DNA of 45,162 nt from positions 1-45,162 of the forward strand of contig JAFSDX010000113.1 of NCBI GenBank assembly GCA_017436025.1. Reading direction: 5' to 3'. A model generated the notes under the pieces. That model was not told the DNA's origin. It was given only the letters and a program-made list of their open reading frames with translations, and made no database searches. The stretch is from Thermoguttaceae bacterium. GTDB taxonomy: Bacteria; Planctomycetota; Planctomycetia; Pirellulales; Thermoguttaceae. Positions 11,601 to 18,398 of this stretch are shown here, in pieces. The position numbers and the translations under genes were made by a program. Numbering within the stretch: position 1 is the first letter of the stretch; the number at the start of each line of letters is the position of its first letter.

Positions 11601-14177
11601 CTCGTCTTCCGCCCGACGCAAATCGAAACGCGCCTCGTCGCGACCCTCGACGCGCCGACCGAGCTTTTCCGCCTCGACCTCGAAACGCCGACGCCGTTCG
11701 CGGTCGACGAAGTCGCGCTCTTCGACGAACAAAACGTCGCCGTCGAAACGCCCGAATTTTTCCTCGACCCCGGAACGCTCTCCCTCCTTTTCCGTTCCCC
11801 GCTCAAAGGACGTTATTCGCTCCGAATCGTCGGTCGCGCCCAAACGACGCTCGACGTCGCCCGCCCCTTCCCGACGCTTTCATTACAAAACGTCGTTCTC
11901 GATCAAAATCGCGTTCGCCTTTACCGCGCGTCCAACGCCTACCTCGATTGGACGGCGCCCGGCGCTTGGACGCCCCTCGACGCGACGCGCTTCGCCGACG
12001 CCGAAACGCTCGACCCCGCCCCGACCGACGACGTTTGCCTCGTCGGGGCCTTCGACGCGCTCGGGCCCGAATCGCCGTCGGACGCCGAGCCGTCGTCTCG
12101 CCCGACCCCGATTCGCCCGAGCGACGTCGTCGTCCGCGTCAACGCTCCGCGTCTCGAAGGCGTCCAACGCGTCTTCCTCTATCGCAAAACCGGCGAAACT
12201 TGGAAAACGGCGGTCGACTTCCGCGTCGACGTTCAAAACGGACGCGTCGACCGATTTTGCGTCGCCGCCGACGACGCTTACGCGCTCGAACCGCTCGCCG
12301 CCGACTCCGACTTCGTCGCGACCGAAACGACGCTCGAAACCGGCGAACGCGTTTTCGTCTTCCAACCGAAAAAAACTCCCCTCGCCGGCCCCGCCGAATT
12401 CGTTTTTGTCGCGACTTCCAAAAACCAAAACGAAAACGTTCGCCTCCCCCGCTTTCGCCTCCTTCCGTCGTCGCCTCGCGAAGACGTCTCCGGCGTTCGC
12501 CGCTTCGCGTTCCTCCCGCAACGCTTCAACGCGACGCCGATACGTTGGGAAACGGAAAACCTTCGCCCCGTCGCCCGCGAAGATTTCCCGACGACGCTCG
12601 GCGACGCGCGACGCGAAATGACGCGCGGAACGGCCGCGCTCGTCGCCGGCGGCTCGTCGAGCGACTCCCCCTCGTTCCTCGTTCCGCCGTCGATTTTGAC
12701 GATCGAGTCCGGAATGTCGAACGTCGACGCGGTCGACTTCTCCATCCTCGAAACGCTCGACGCCGACGCCGACGCTTGGCTCGCGTCCGAAAACGACCGA
12801 CTCCAAATTTCGCGCGCCCGTTCGTCGTTTTACGTCGACGCTCGCGGCGAAATTTTCGTTTCGTCGACCTTCTCGCTCTTGCCCAACGCGCCGTTCGAAT
12901 GCGTCCTGCTCGTTCCGGAAACGGCTCGCGTTCTCGAAGCGACGGTCAACGGTTCGCGCCGCCGAATCGAAAATCTCGGCGGCGGACGTTGGTCGCTCGA
13001 CCTCGACGCGACGCGGGTCGGCAAACGACTCGAAATCGCGCTCCAAATCCCGGCGCCCGCGTCGCCGCGCGCCGAACGCTCGTTCTTCGGCTCCGCCCCG
13101 ACGACTTGCGAACTCGTCGCGCCGCGCCTCGAAGGAGCCGCGCCGAACGAAACGACTTGGTTCTGCGCCTTCGAATCGTTCGACGACGCCGCCCCCCGCT
13201 GGCGCGTTCGCCAACTCGACGTCGACGAATCGGGATCGAACGCCGACGACGCGCCGAAACGTCCCGAAACGCGCCTCGCGCCGCTTCGTTACTCCGACGC
13301 CGACGAACTCCTTTTCCGCCTTTGCGTCGACGACGCGAACGCGCTCCTCGCCGAACTCGAACGCGACGCCGCGCTCTTCGCCGACGCCCGCGCCGACGAT
13401 TTCGAACGCCGCCGAGTTCGCTGGGCTCGCGCTTGGCGACGCAACGAACGCGAAATCGCTCGCTTCGTCGCCCCCGACCGAGTCGCCGACGCGCTCGACG
13501 ATTCGCAACGCGCCGCCTTCCTCGCCGTTCGCGCCGACGCGCCGCTCGACGCGCCGAACGTCCCGGAAAAATCGCCGCTCGAACGTTGGTCGAACGCCCG
13601 CTATCGCGAAATCGTCGAACAAAAACTCAAGCTCGAAGGCGCGTATCGCTTCCCCGACGTTTCGCAAGACGCGTCGAACGTCGCGCCGGAAATCCTTTGG
13701 GCGGTCGACCAAACGCTCGACGCCCGCGTCCTCGCCGGTTGGACCGACGCGAACCTCGACCGAATCGTCGTCGTCGCGCCCGCGAAACGCTTCGACTTCG
13801 TCTCGTCGCGCTTCGCTTCCGCGCTCTTCGTCCTCGCCGCGACCGCGATCGCGCTTCGCTTGCTCCGAGCGTCGTTGAAATCGCCGCGCTTGCAACGGGT
13901 CTTATTCGTTCCGCTCGCCGGATGCGCCGCTTTCGCGTTTTACGTTCTCGATTGGCGCTCCGTCGGCTTGACGCTCGTTCTCGTTCTCGCGATCTTGCCG
14001 CCGCTCCTCGAAACGACGCGACGCCTCCGACGCGAAGAGCCAAACGACGCGCCGCTCCCGTCGAACGCCTCCGACGCTTCGCTCGACGTCGAAACGACCG
14101 CGTCCCTTTCCGTCCCCCGACGCGCCGAACGGGACGAAACGCCGAACGCGCCGCCTCTCGACGCCGAACGCCGATAA
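5676..14177 (+). CDS. Giant two-module secreted membrane protein (fusion of modules B and C, unknown function)
   Basis: One frame of 2833 residues. ATG 5676 is preferred over an upstream TTG at 5556 because it begins a normal signal peptide (hydrophobic core about 21-45). Module B starts with a Trp-rich RFWMAPADKIDRWPWGDEKY segment, continues with about 1200 residues of strand-rich sequence, then membrane segments about 1299-1367 and a polar charged tail to about 1510. Residue 1514 is a Met beginning a second signal-like segment (LASLSLALLLGVSS). Module C then repeats the plan: an aromatic start (GSYYWIPADFYEEI), strand-rich body, and membrane segments about 2706-2772. So the protein looks like two formerly separate proteins joined in frame, both related in layout to the upstream gene. 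A membrane-anchored extracellular role is inferred. No catalytic motif is recognised. A processed polyprotein or two translation products are alternatives to one giant chain. Confidence 0.8.
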   Translation: MTLLRSFFAARPRFRRSSGVSFFSVFAAAFLASSLFFFFFATAAASDSAAASSPAPSSTPDSASAAASNSSFRFWMAPADKIDRWPWGDEKYYPIRVETFDDWLRATSEADASTSAASSLGVVSSLFLDAKFDGASLEGSGTFELSFLGGAPSGLSVAPLPPFSAAVSSFVKLPNDAGSADASASSGAKAFVGLYPDSRLYLANPENGVYSFRWSRRGSVDATGAVSFDLLLPPSPRTEMRLETPFDALVSISNGVVEPVETPATLPESASNAFLDLEDDAAVSRLPEPSEDAATPRLWRVFLGGESQTRLTIARSTPLDARRQIGYRQETSPRLSLEGVETVSRFSFDRSTLPLDDATLVLDAPLVPVSLDWNGEKIDVASLPRTNDGQTTRLRLRAPTRRDPESLGELKVVAFCPIELKNASWRLPSVRLESDALFWKETLCRLTVVRPLSAAATTPFDAVQTSDPRRARQEDQDVFAFKFFKPDAGVAVDLRTRPATPTFDSATDCLVANDEISAKTVLLVRCDRQESTRFSVPLTPGWEIDAVQTFGDERVSWTREERDGRAFLALAFPTAPPTDAPVRVSLAARFSEPFAQTIAVDRLAPLELSNVLDGAHALALRSESSTQIELTTRAGRPFVPVKTSPKFVFNETFLREALAATPGGTRLYLGDQTADAVATLRRQRLNYSAELSGVGELGATDFSTVWSLRCVPTPGSRLDRVLFFVSREDERTVAEESPWTWAFATEPERVFPAAPLSDVEARALDLPPGVAAFEIRLATSRSVPFELRLLKNAPTTDAIETPLVFLPEAVVDGADFVVTSPACLPFRTRAQGLDATLAPPAPNDEFESLQEAFRYDPVPKPGLEPPRLALELAPRSDSDAPEENAALAWRWFEKYDAFYETNGTVRHRAVFYLENRGRAALTLRAPQNFDPATTNAVWVDARRTAWTLETLPDGGAGIRVPLPPRRRFVCVELEYVVDGAPLVGRRRLAPTLFDCDVPTLGGVWNAWIPPEFQTCERRAFFNDERDAASRSFLALLSLFDARARDVEQVAERFLSRFGDENALRRALADFGESASSSENAASDALGATPSTTTWGAVFGTPALVASLFAPDAKPTADDATSTADASPFGPLDASLEPFRLYVDRFALAQVRLTPTTPLAFASVPASDAVGQSATRRTKNVALQTLADARAVLLFVDDELAVLTSNDVLADFAPQDLESVCDSVSVRKIKNSASARRFRASLLAGTSPRFVAATSWPQTRDATPVWTTRSGEENAAGWIRASGSLDQALVDGVWVVERYWLAALEWFCLVGVVIATWRRRFATPAFFVASLGVSIAVQCAAPLELALAARGVATGTICAFGFYSVRFLAPRSEPAARRDDVSRLSRLSRAFQRPSDSPDSTDGDGDGKNALDVVVRDDGSVLAPPAERRDARERRRETDATPAEESTQGFVDLAKLSFATRRRLEGPSDAPVAPPRRDVDDAPAADDKSDVASPDARPNGRSASPFPRRQGSIAMQTTTALASLSLALLLGVSSSGFDAPPRVDGASDDGALATPVSPSVAPTALGSPDRAPTNAASNASAAPDDASNWREPRRVFVPVDDARRPVGSYYWIPADFYEEIRSTLDARAPERSWRVVDALYEGVVNHNAFADATSLFNLTATYSVVLDAPNATIALPATRLAPDFDVKFDDRAIAPTFSENGREIFFEIVDAEPGEHVLELTIAPPQFSETNAEISFPIPRVPSSRLELTVPPDAPTLDFPNALGKTTRSSGRVAVELGAIDRLVVAKTKPNVKSGKVNVDVEQLFLMRARPTQADVRASFRCQVVGGAVASLVLDGDPLYAFSGYSQCDKTEIESVETLADGSLRVAFKTPVSGAFALDADFVARNFSGVGRARLPSISVRDARVLKSWLALVPEGGVECADIPPSSETIAAFQNAWNATLKESPTAVYNLDKTPRGAAISTRLKSVRPTASETTTLVFRPTQIETRLVATLDAPTELFRLDLETPTPFAVDEVALFDEQNVAVETPEFFLDPGTLSLLFRSPLKGRYSLRIVGRAQTTLDVARPFPTLSLQNVVLDQNRVRLYRASNAYLDWTAPGAWTPLDATRFADAETLDPAPTDDVCLVGAFDALGPESPSDAEPSSRPTPIRPSDVVVRVNAPRLEGVQRVFLYRKTGETWKTAVDFRVDVQNGRVDRFCVAADDAYALEPLAADSDFVATETTLETGERVFVFQPKKTPLAGPAEFVFVATSKNQNENVRLPRFRLLPSSPREDVSGVRRFAFLPQRFNATPIRWETENLRPVAREDFPTTLGDARREMTRGTAALVAGGSSSDSPSFLVPPSILTIESGMSNVDAVDFSILETLDADADAWLASENDRLQISRARSSFYVDARGEIFVSSTFSLLPNAPFECVLLVPETARVLEATVNGSRRRIENLGGGRWSLDLDATRVGKRLEIALQIPAPASPRAERSFFGSAPTTCELVAPRLEGAAPNETTWFCAFESFDDAAPRWRVRQLDVDESGSNADDAPKRPETRLAPLRYSDADELLFRLCVDDANALLAELERDAALFADARADDFERRRVRWARAWRRNEREIARFVAPDRVADALDDSQRAAFLAVRADAPLDAPNVPEKSPLERWSNARYREIVEQKLKLEGAYRFPDVSQDASNVAPEILWAVDQTLDARVLAGWTDANLDRIVVVAPAKRFDFVSSRFASALFVLAATAIALRLLRASLKSPRLQRVLFVPLAGCAAFAFYVLDWRSVGLTLVLVLAILPPLLETTRRLRREEPNDAPLPSNASDASLDVETTASLSVPRRAERDETPNAPPLDAERR
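10201..10217 (+). promoter_or_regulatory. Internal ribosome binding site and start codon at the B/C junction
   Basis: AAGGA at 10201-10205 is followed nine bases later by ATG at 10215-10217, in the frame of the giant gene and directly before a hydrophobic signal-peptide-like segment. This is what the start of an independent module C gene would look like. It is either a relic of a fusion or a working internal start. Confidence 0.55.
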
Positions 14178-14237
14178 AAAATTCGGTAAAAATCGGAAAA
14201 ACAAACGCGACGAAGCGGAGCGGCCCCGCTCCCCAAC

Positions 14238-14266
14238 TTGACAGAATAAAACGCCGACGCTATAAT
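14238..14266 (+). promoter_or_regulatory. Consensus sigma-70 promoter for the charged-protein gene
   Basis: TTGACA at 14238-14243 and TATAAT at 14261-14266 match the housekeeping consensus exactly with an ideal 17-base spacer. Transcription would start near 14273, leaving a leader of about 260 bases before the ATG at 14533. It is the best promoter match noticed in the window. Confidence 0.85.
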
Positions 14267-14431
14267 GAACGAGTTAAATTGGAGAAATTGAGCGCCGAAC
14301 GCGTTTCGCCTCGGTTGCAAACGCGTCTCGGGAAAAAAAAGATAAAAAAATCGAACGCCGTCGACTTCGATCGTTCGCGCCGCGCTTCGGAACGAACCGT
14401 CGTCGGTCGAGCGCCGTTCGCCGTTATTTTT

Positions 14432-14473
14432 TCGTCGCGATCGCGACGACGTCTCGCGGTTCGCCGCGACGTC
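14432..14473 (+). promoter_or_regulatory. Structured 5' leader: 18-bp palindrome and TTCG-loop hairpin
   Basis: Positions 14432-14449 form a perfect palindrome (TCGTCGCGATCGCGACGA). Next to it TCGCGG (14454-14459) pairs with CCGCGA (14464-14469) across a TTCG loop, extended by four more pairs past a two-base bulge. Both lie in the long leader between the consensus promoter and the ATG at 14533. No known riboswitch class is recognised. Confidence 0.45.
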
Positions 14474-14532
14474 GCCGTCGAAACGCGACCGAACGACGTT
14501 ATATCTTAAGACAATATTGAAATAAAATTAAA

Positions 14533-15981
14533 ATGGGTAAAGAGAAGAAAAAGAGCGACTGGGAAAATCTGCAAGAGATGCTGTCGCAAGACGCCGACGC
14601 GCCGCAAAACGTCGACGATTGGGGCGCCGACGCGACTCCGAACGCGCCCGCCGTCGAAACGGAAACGGAAGCGGAAGCCGAAAAAAGCGTCGCGCAAGCG
14701 CCCGTCGCCAAAACGAAACGCGTTTGCGGCGAGAAAAAAGCGAAAGCGACGAAAGCTCGCAAAAAAACGACGCCGAAAACGAACAAAATCGACGCCGCGC
14801 TCGCGTCCCCGGTCGCCGACGCGACGCAAGACGCCGAAACGGTCGATCTGACGGTCGCCGAAACGGAAAAAGCGCCGAAAAAACGCCGTCGAACGACGAA
14901 AAAAGTCGAACAAGACGAAACCGAGCTGGTGAAAAACGTTCTGAAACTCGAAAACGAAACAAAAGCGAAAAAACGAGCGCGCGCCAAAGCCGTCGAAGCC
15001 AATCCTTTCGTCGGGTTGCTGTCGCAGATCGAACGGGTCGCGCAAGAGGAACCGGTCGTCGACGCGGAAGCTCCGGAAGTCGTCGAAACGCCCGCCGAAG
15101 CGGAAGTTTCCGAAGTCGCCGTCGAAACGCCGGAAGAAGTCGAAGTCGCGGTTTCGGAAGCCTCCGTCGAATCGGGCGACTTCTTCGCCGACTTTTTCGC
15201 CGACTCGAACGTCGAAGAACTCGAAATTTCTTGGGGCCGTCCGCGCGTCGACGAACTGGAAGCGGTCGCCGAAGAAACCGTCGCCGAACCGGAACCGGAA
15301 GCGACCGTCGCGGAAACCGTCGAGTCGGAATCCGACGCGGAGGAATCCGCCCCGCGCCGCCGCGAACGTCGCCGCCGTCGCCGCGACGACCGAGCGCCGC
15401 GCGAAGAAGCGTCCGTCGAAACCGTTTCCGCGTCGTCCGACGACGTTAAAACCGACGTCGACCTGAACGACCTCGAAGCGTTCTTCGCGACCGACTCGGA
15501 AGACGAAGGCGTCGGTTTCGCTCCGCGCCGCGAGTCGAAAAAAGCGGAAAAAGTCGCGAAAGAAGAAAAAGTCGAACGCGACGAAGAGCCCGAACGCCCG
15601 TCCTATTGCGACGACGCGTTCGAAGACGACGAAGACGAATCGCGCTCGAAACGGAAGCGCCGTCGCCGCCGAAACGGTCGCCGTTCCTTCGAAGACGACG
15701 CCGAAACGCCGACGTTCGACGACGAACCCGCCGCCGAAACGGAACTCGTCGACGAATCGGAAACCGAATCGGACGCTTGCGAACCGGAACGCGCGCCCCG
15801 CGAACGCCGTCGTCGCGAACGCCGCCCGCGCCGCGAACGCGAAGCCGACGTCGAAACGGTCGAACCCGACGTCGACGAACGCCGCGAAGTCGCGCCGGAA
15901 CGCGTTTTGCCGAGTTGGAGCGACGCGATTTCTCACGTCGTTCGCTTCAATATGAGCCGTCGCGTCAACCGTCGCCGTTAA
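14533..15981 (+). CDS. Highly charged, low-complexity protein with Arg/Glu blocks (unknown function)
   Basis: A 482-residue protein with almost no predicted globular core. Residues 1-150 alternate Lys-rich and acidic stretches, 160-280 are Glu/Val/Ala-rich with repeated VAETV and EVVET-like pieces, and several RRRERRRRRR-type basic clusters are separated by Asp/Glu runs. The only folded-looking part is the C-terminal VLPSWSDAISHVVRFNMSRR. Alternating basic clusters and acidic stretches of this kind are typical of RNA- or DNA-associated scaffolds such as RNase E tails, but no nuclease domain is present, so that is only an analogy. ATG 14533 has no clear Shine-Dalgarno sequence. A consensus promoter and a long structured leader precede it and a strong terminator follows, so it is a monocistronic and probably highly expressed unit. 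Confidence 0.75.
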   Translation: MGKEKKKSDWENLQEMLSQDADAPQNVDDWGADATPNAPAVETETEAEAEKSVAQAPVAKTKRVCGEKKAKATKARKKTTPKTNKIDAALASPVADATQDAETVDLTVAETEKAPKKRRRTTKKVEQDETELVKNVLKLENETKAKKRARAKAVEANPFVGLLSQIERVAQEEPVVDAEAPEVVETPAEAEVSEVAVETPEEVEVAVSEASVESGDFFADFFADSNVEELEISWGRPRVDELEAVAEETVAEPEPEATVAETVESESDAEESAPRRRERRRRRRDDRAPREEASVETVSASSDDVKTDVDLNDLEAFFATDSEDEGVGFAPRRESKKAEKVAKEEKVERDEEPERPSYCDDAFEDDEDESRSKRKRRRRRNGRRSFEDDAETPTFDDEPAAETELVDESETESDACEPERAPRERRRRERRPRREREADVETVEPDVDERREVAPERVLPSWSDAISHVVRFNMSRRVNRRR

Positions 15982-16017
15982 TCGCGTTTCCCCGTCGAAA
16001 CGCCGACGCGTCTTTCA

Positions 16018-16052
16018 ACGCCGTTTCTGCGGAAGCGGCGTTTTTTATTTTT
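16018..16052 (+). terminator. Rho-independent terminator of the charged-protein gene
   Basis: ACGCCGTTTC (16018-16027) pairs with GAAGCGGCGT (16032-16041) with one G-U pair and a TGCG loop, followed by a T-rich tract TTTTTTATTTTTT. It lies 37 bases after the stop codon. Confidence 0.85.
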
Positions 16053-16930
16053 TAAGCGCGTCCTTCAACCTTATTTTCCCTCGCGTTCCTTCCAATTTTC
16101 GTCGTTTGTAACGTTCGGATAAAAATTTTCCGTCGTCCCAATTATAACGACGGCGCCTAAAATCGGAATCGCGACAAAAAAAACGCTTCCGCTCTCCTAA
16201 AATTTTCGGAAAAAAGTCGAACGCGGCAAAAAAAAGAGCGCTCGGAGCCCGTCGATAGCCGAAAAAAATAAAGAAAAAAGAGCCGCGTCGTTCGGAACGC
16301 GGTTCGGTCGTCCGTAAAACGAGCGCAAAGGCAAAATTTTCGCATTTTTGCAAAAATTATTGAACCCTTTTCCGCAAATTTACGATAAACCTTTCAGCGC
16401 CGACGTCGGGACTTTGCTTCACGACGGCGCGACGATTCCCCGCTCGACGAGCGGAAGCCGAGTCGTCGTCGCGTCGACGGTCGAGTCGGCGGCGTTTTCC
16501 GTTTCCTTTCGTCGAGTTATCGTTTCGCGCGACCCGTTTCGCGACGCGATTTCGAGTCGAGGAAAAAACGCGAAACGTCGGTTTGCCGACGCGTCGCGCA
16601 ACGACGAGATACCGACGATTTTCAACGTTTTTTCGCGCGTTAGCCCGTCGAGGCGACCGCTTTTCGCAAGCGGTTCGAGCGAAGAACGTCGAACGTCGGC
16701 GACAAAAAAAGTTTCATTAACCGCAACCATACGAAAATCCGAGATCACGCAAACGTTATTGTTCGGTCGGACGGCGATCGAGCCGTCGCGTCGTTTCAAG
16801 TCGTTCGTTCGCCGCAGGACGCGCGACGAACGCCTCGACGCTCGGCCCCCGGTCGCGACGAACGACGAACGTCGGTTGGAGAACAAGCGTTCCAAACGAT
16901 CGACACAAGATCTTGGCAGGAGGAAAAGGC
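16053..16930. other. Long intergenic region with uncertain minus-strand ORF
   Basis: No gene can be assigned with confidence. On the minus strand, 16895 to 16419 is open for 158 codons with codon choices like those of real genes (GAA over GAG, GAC over GAT), but it starts with TTG, lacks a Shine-Dalgarno sequence and shows no family. A minus-strand hairpin with a T tract lies downstream of it at 16261-16304. The plus-strand frame across the same interval runs into the BON gene out of frame and looks random. Confidence 0.4.
16261..16304 (-). terminator. Minus-strand hairpin with long T tract
   Basis: Read on the minus strand, CCGCGT pairs with ACGCGG (between 16304 and 16281), followed by CTTTTTTCTTTATTTTTTT. 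This is a reasonable terminator for a transcript coming from the right, although no confident minus-strand gene lies within 2 kb on that side. Confidence 0.5.
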
Positions 16931-17767
16931 ATGCGACGTTTGTTCGTACCGGTGTTTTTCGGCTTAGTTATCGCTCTCGGCGTTTCGAGCGCTCAAGCCG
17001 GCAACCAAGAAGAAGCCAACAAAATCGCGCAACGTTTGACGCAACAATACCCGCAATATAACATCGAAGTCGCTTACCAAGAAGGCAAAGTTCGCCTTCG
17101 CGGCGAAGTCGGTTCGGAAGCCGAAAAAGCGGAAATCGCGAACTTCGTTCGTCGCATTCCGAAAGTTCGCTCCGTCTCCGAAACGATGACCGTTTCGGCG
17201 GGCGCCGCTTACGTCGAAGCCGCTCCGGCGATCCAATACGCCGAACCGGCGACCGGCATTCGCTCCGTTCAAGCGTTGACCCCGGCGACCCCGGCCCTTC
17301 CGGCGACTCCGGTCGCTCCGGTCGCCGCCGCTCCCGCTCCCGCCGCCGCTCCGGCGGCCCCGGTCGCGGCTCCGATCGAATACGAATACGCCGGCGCTCC
17401 GATCGGCGTTCCGGCCGAAGCGACGGTCGTCGGCGCTCCGGGCGCGGTTCGTTCGCCGAGCGACTTCTTCGCTCCGCAAGGCGCCGCCACGGTCGCCGCG
17501 CAAAACGGTCAACCGAACCTTCCGAATTACGCTTGGCCGAGCTACGCCGACTACCCGAACTACTCGCAAGTCGCGTACCCGAAACAATACGCCGCGAACG
17601 CGTTCCCGTACATCGGCCCGTTCTACCCGTACCCGCAAGTCCCGATGGGTTGGCGCAAAGTTACGATGGAATGGCACGACGGTTACTGGTGGCTCGACTT
17701 CAACGACGGCTCGCAAAAGGGCCCGTTCTCGCCGCTCTTCCGTCAACCGTCGTCGTACCGCAAGTAG
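16931..17767 (+). CDS. Secreted BON-domain protein with planctomycete-type Tyr/Pro-rich C-terminus
   Basis: A 278-residue protein. ATG 16931 is chosen because AGGAGG lies at 16918-16923, seven bases upstream. Residues 1-23 are a clear signal peptide (FVPVFFGLVIALGVSSAQA). A BON domain spans about 25-85 (GKVRLRGEVGSEAEKAEI, then IPKVRSVSETMTVS). An Ala/Pro linker at about 110-150 leads to a C-terminal block with LPNYAWPSYADYPNYSQVAY, YPKQY, GPFYPYPQVP and WHDGYWWLDF. From memory, this aromatic block recurs in secreted planctomycete proteins; its function is not known to me. BON domains are associated with membrane or lipid surfaces, so an envelope role is likely. It has the best ribosome binding site of the window and its own terminator, suggesting strong expression. 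Confidence 0.85.
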   Translation: MRRLFVPVFFGLVIALGVSSAQAGNQEEANKIAQRLTQQYPQYNIEVAYQEGKVRLRGEVGSEAEKAEIANFVRRIPKVRSVSETMTVSAGAAYVEAAPAIQYAEPATGIRSVQALTPATPALPATPVAPVAAAPAPAAAPAAPVAAPIEYEYAGAPIGVPAEATVVGAPGAVRSPSDFFAPQGAATVAAQNGQPNLPNYAWPSYADYPNYSQVAYPKQYAANAFPYIGPFYPYPQVPMGWRKVTMEWHDGYWWLDFNDGSQKGPFSPLFRQPSSYRK

Positions 17768-17829
17768 TTTGACCGCTTGAACGAACGCCAAGCGCGCTTC
17801 GTTCGCGTCAAACCCCGACTTTGACGAAA

Positions 17830-17876
17830 CGTCGGCTCGAGCTTCCCGCGACGGAACGTTCGAGCCGATGTTTTTT
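17830..17876 (+). terminator. Rho-independent terminator after the secreted BON gene
   Basis: The TCGGCTCGA arm near 17832-17840 pairs with TTCGAGCCGA near 17859-17868, closing a loop of about 18 bases, and is followed by TTTTTT at 17871-17876. It lies about 60 bases after the stop codon. Confidence 0.8.
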
Positions 17877-17982
17877 GTCGTCCCGATTTCAGCTCGGATT
17901 TCCGCTTCAATTTCCTTGAAACGTTCGTCTTTTCCGGTCGAACGCGTTTCGTTTCCTTCGTTAAGGTTTAAGGAAAAGTTCA

Positions 17983-18207
17983 ATGCCGATTTACGAATAT
18001 CAATGTCAACGTTGCGACGCGGTTTTCGAAGCGCTCGTTTTCTCGTCGACGAAACCGACCTGTCCGGAGTGCGGAACGGAAGAAATTTCGCGCCTGATGA
18101 GCGCGCCCGCTTCGCCCCGTTCCGACGCTCCGTCGACTCCGTGCGGCGGCGACTGCGGCGCTCCGCGTTCCTGCTGCGCCGGCGGGTGTTGCGGTCATCG
18201 TCATTAA
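17983..18207 (+). CDS. FmdB family zinc-ribbon protein
   Basis: A 74-residue protein beginning MPIYEYQCQRCDAVFEALV, the hallmark start of the FmdB/CxxC-CxxC regulatory zinc-ribbon family. One zinc site is formed by CQRC (8-11) and CPEC (27-30). The C-terminus is unusual in being Cys-rich (CGGDCGAPRSCCAGGCCGHRH), a possible second metal site. FmdB-type proteins are small and widespread; most have no defined role beyond a proposed regulatory function. AAGGA at about 17970 precedes the ATG. The gene has its own upstream terminator boundary and is followed by a terminator shared with the convergent tatC. Family call is firm, function is not. Confidence 0.85.
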   Translation: MPIYEYQCQRCDAVFEALVFSSTKPTCPECGTEEISRLMSAPASPRSDAPSTPCGGDCGAPRSCCAGGCCGHRH

Positions 18208-18264
18208 TCGCCGCCGGTCGAGCGCGTCGAACGTTTACGTCGTTCCGCTCGCCGCGTTTTGAAA

Positions 18265-18294
18265 CGCTCTATAGTATTAATGACAAAAACGCCG
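18265..18294. repeat. 30-bp dispersed repeat, copy 1 (other copy overlaps the hemE start)
   Basis: This segment matches 28099-28128 at 28 of 30 positions, including the 20-base identical core CTATAGTATTAATGACAAAA. Here it lies between fmdB-like and tatC genes and runs into the terminator hairpin. At the other copy, ATGACAAAA is the start of hemE. Confidence 0.85.
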
Positions 18295-18324
18295 TTCCGA
18301 GTTTGGCTCGAAGCGGCGTTTTTT
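18288..18324. terminator. Bidirectional terminator between the FmdB gene and tatC
   Basis: AACGCCG (18288-18294) pairs with CGGCGTT (18314-18320), with an inner CGAG/CTCG stem. Plus-strand T tract TTTTTTCTTTTT follows; the minus strand also gives a T5 run. It separates two convergent genes. Confidence 0.85.
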
Positions 18325-18398
18325 CTTTTTCGGCGAACGGTCGCCCGCTCGCTACTTTCCTTATTCTCGCTATTTTCGCTGTTTCCGCTATCTTGCAA

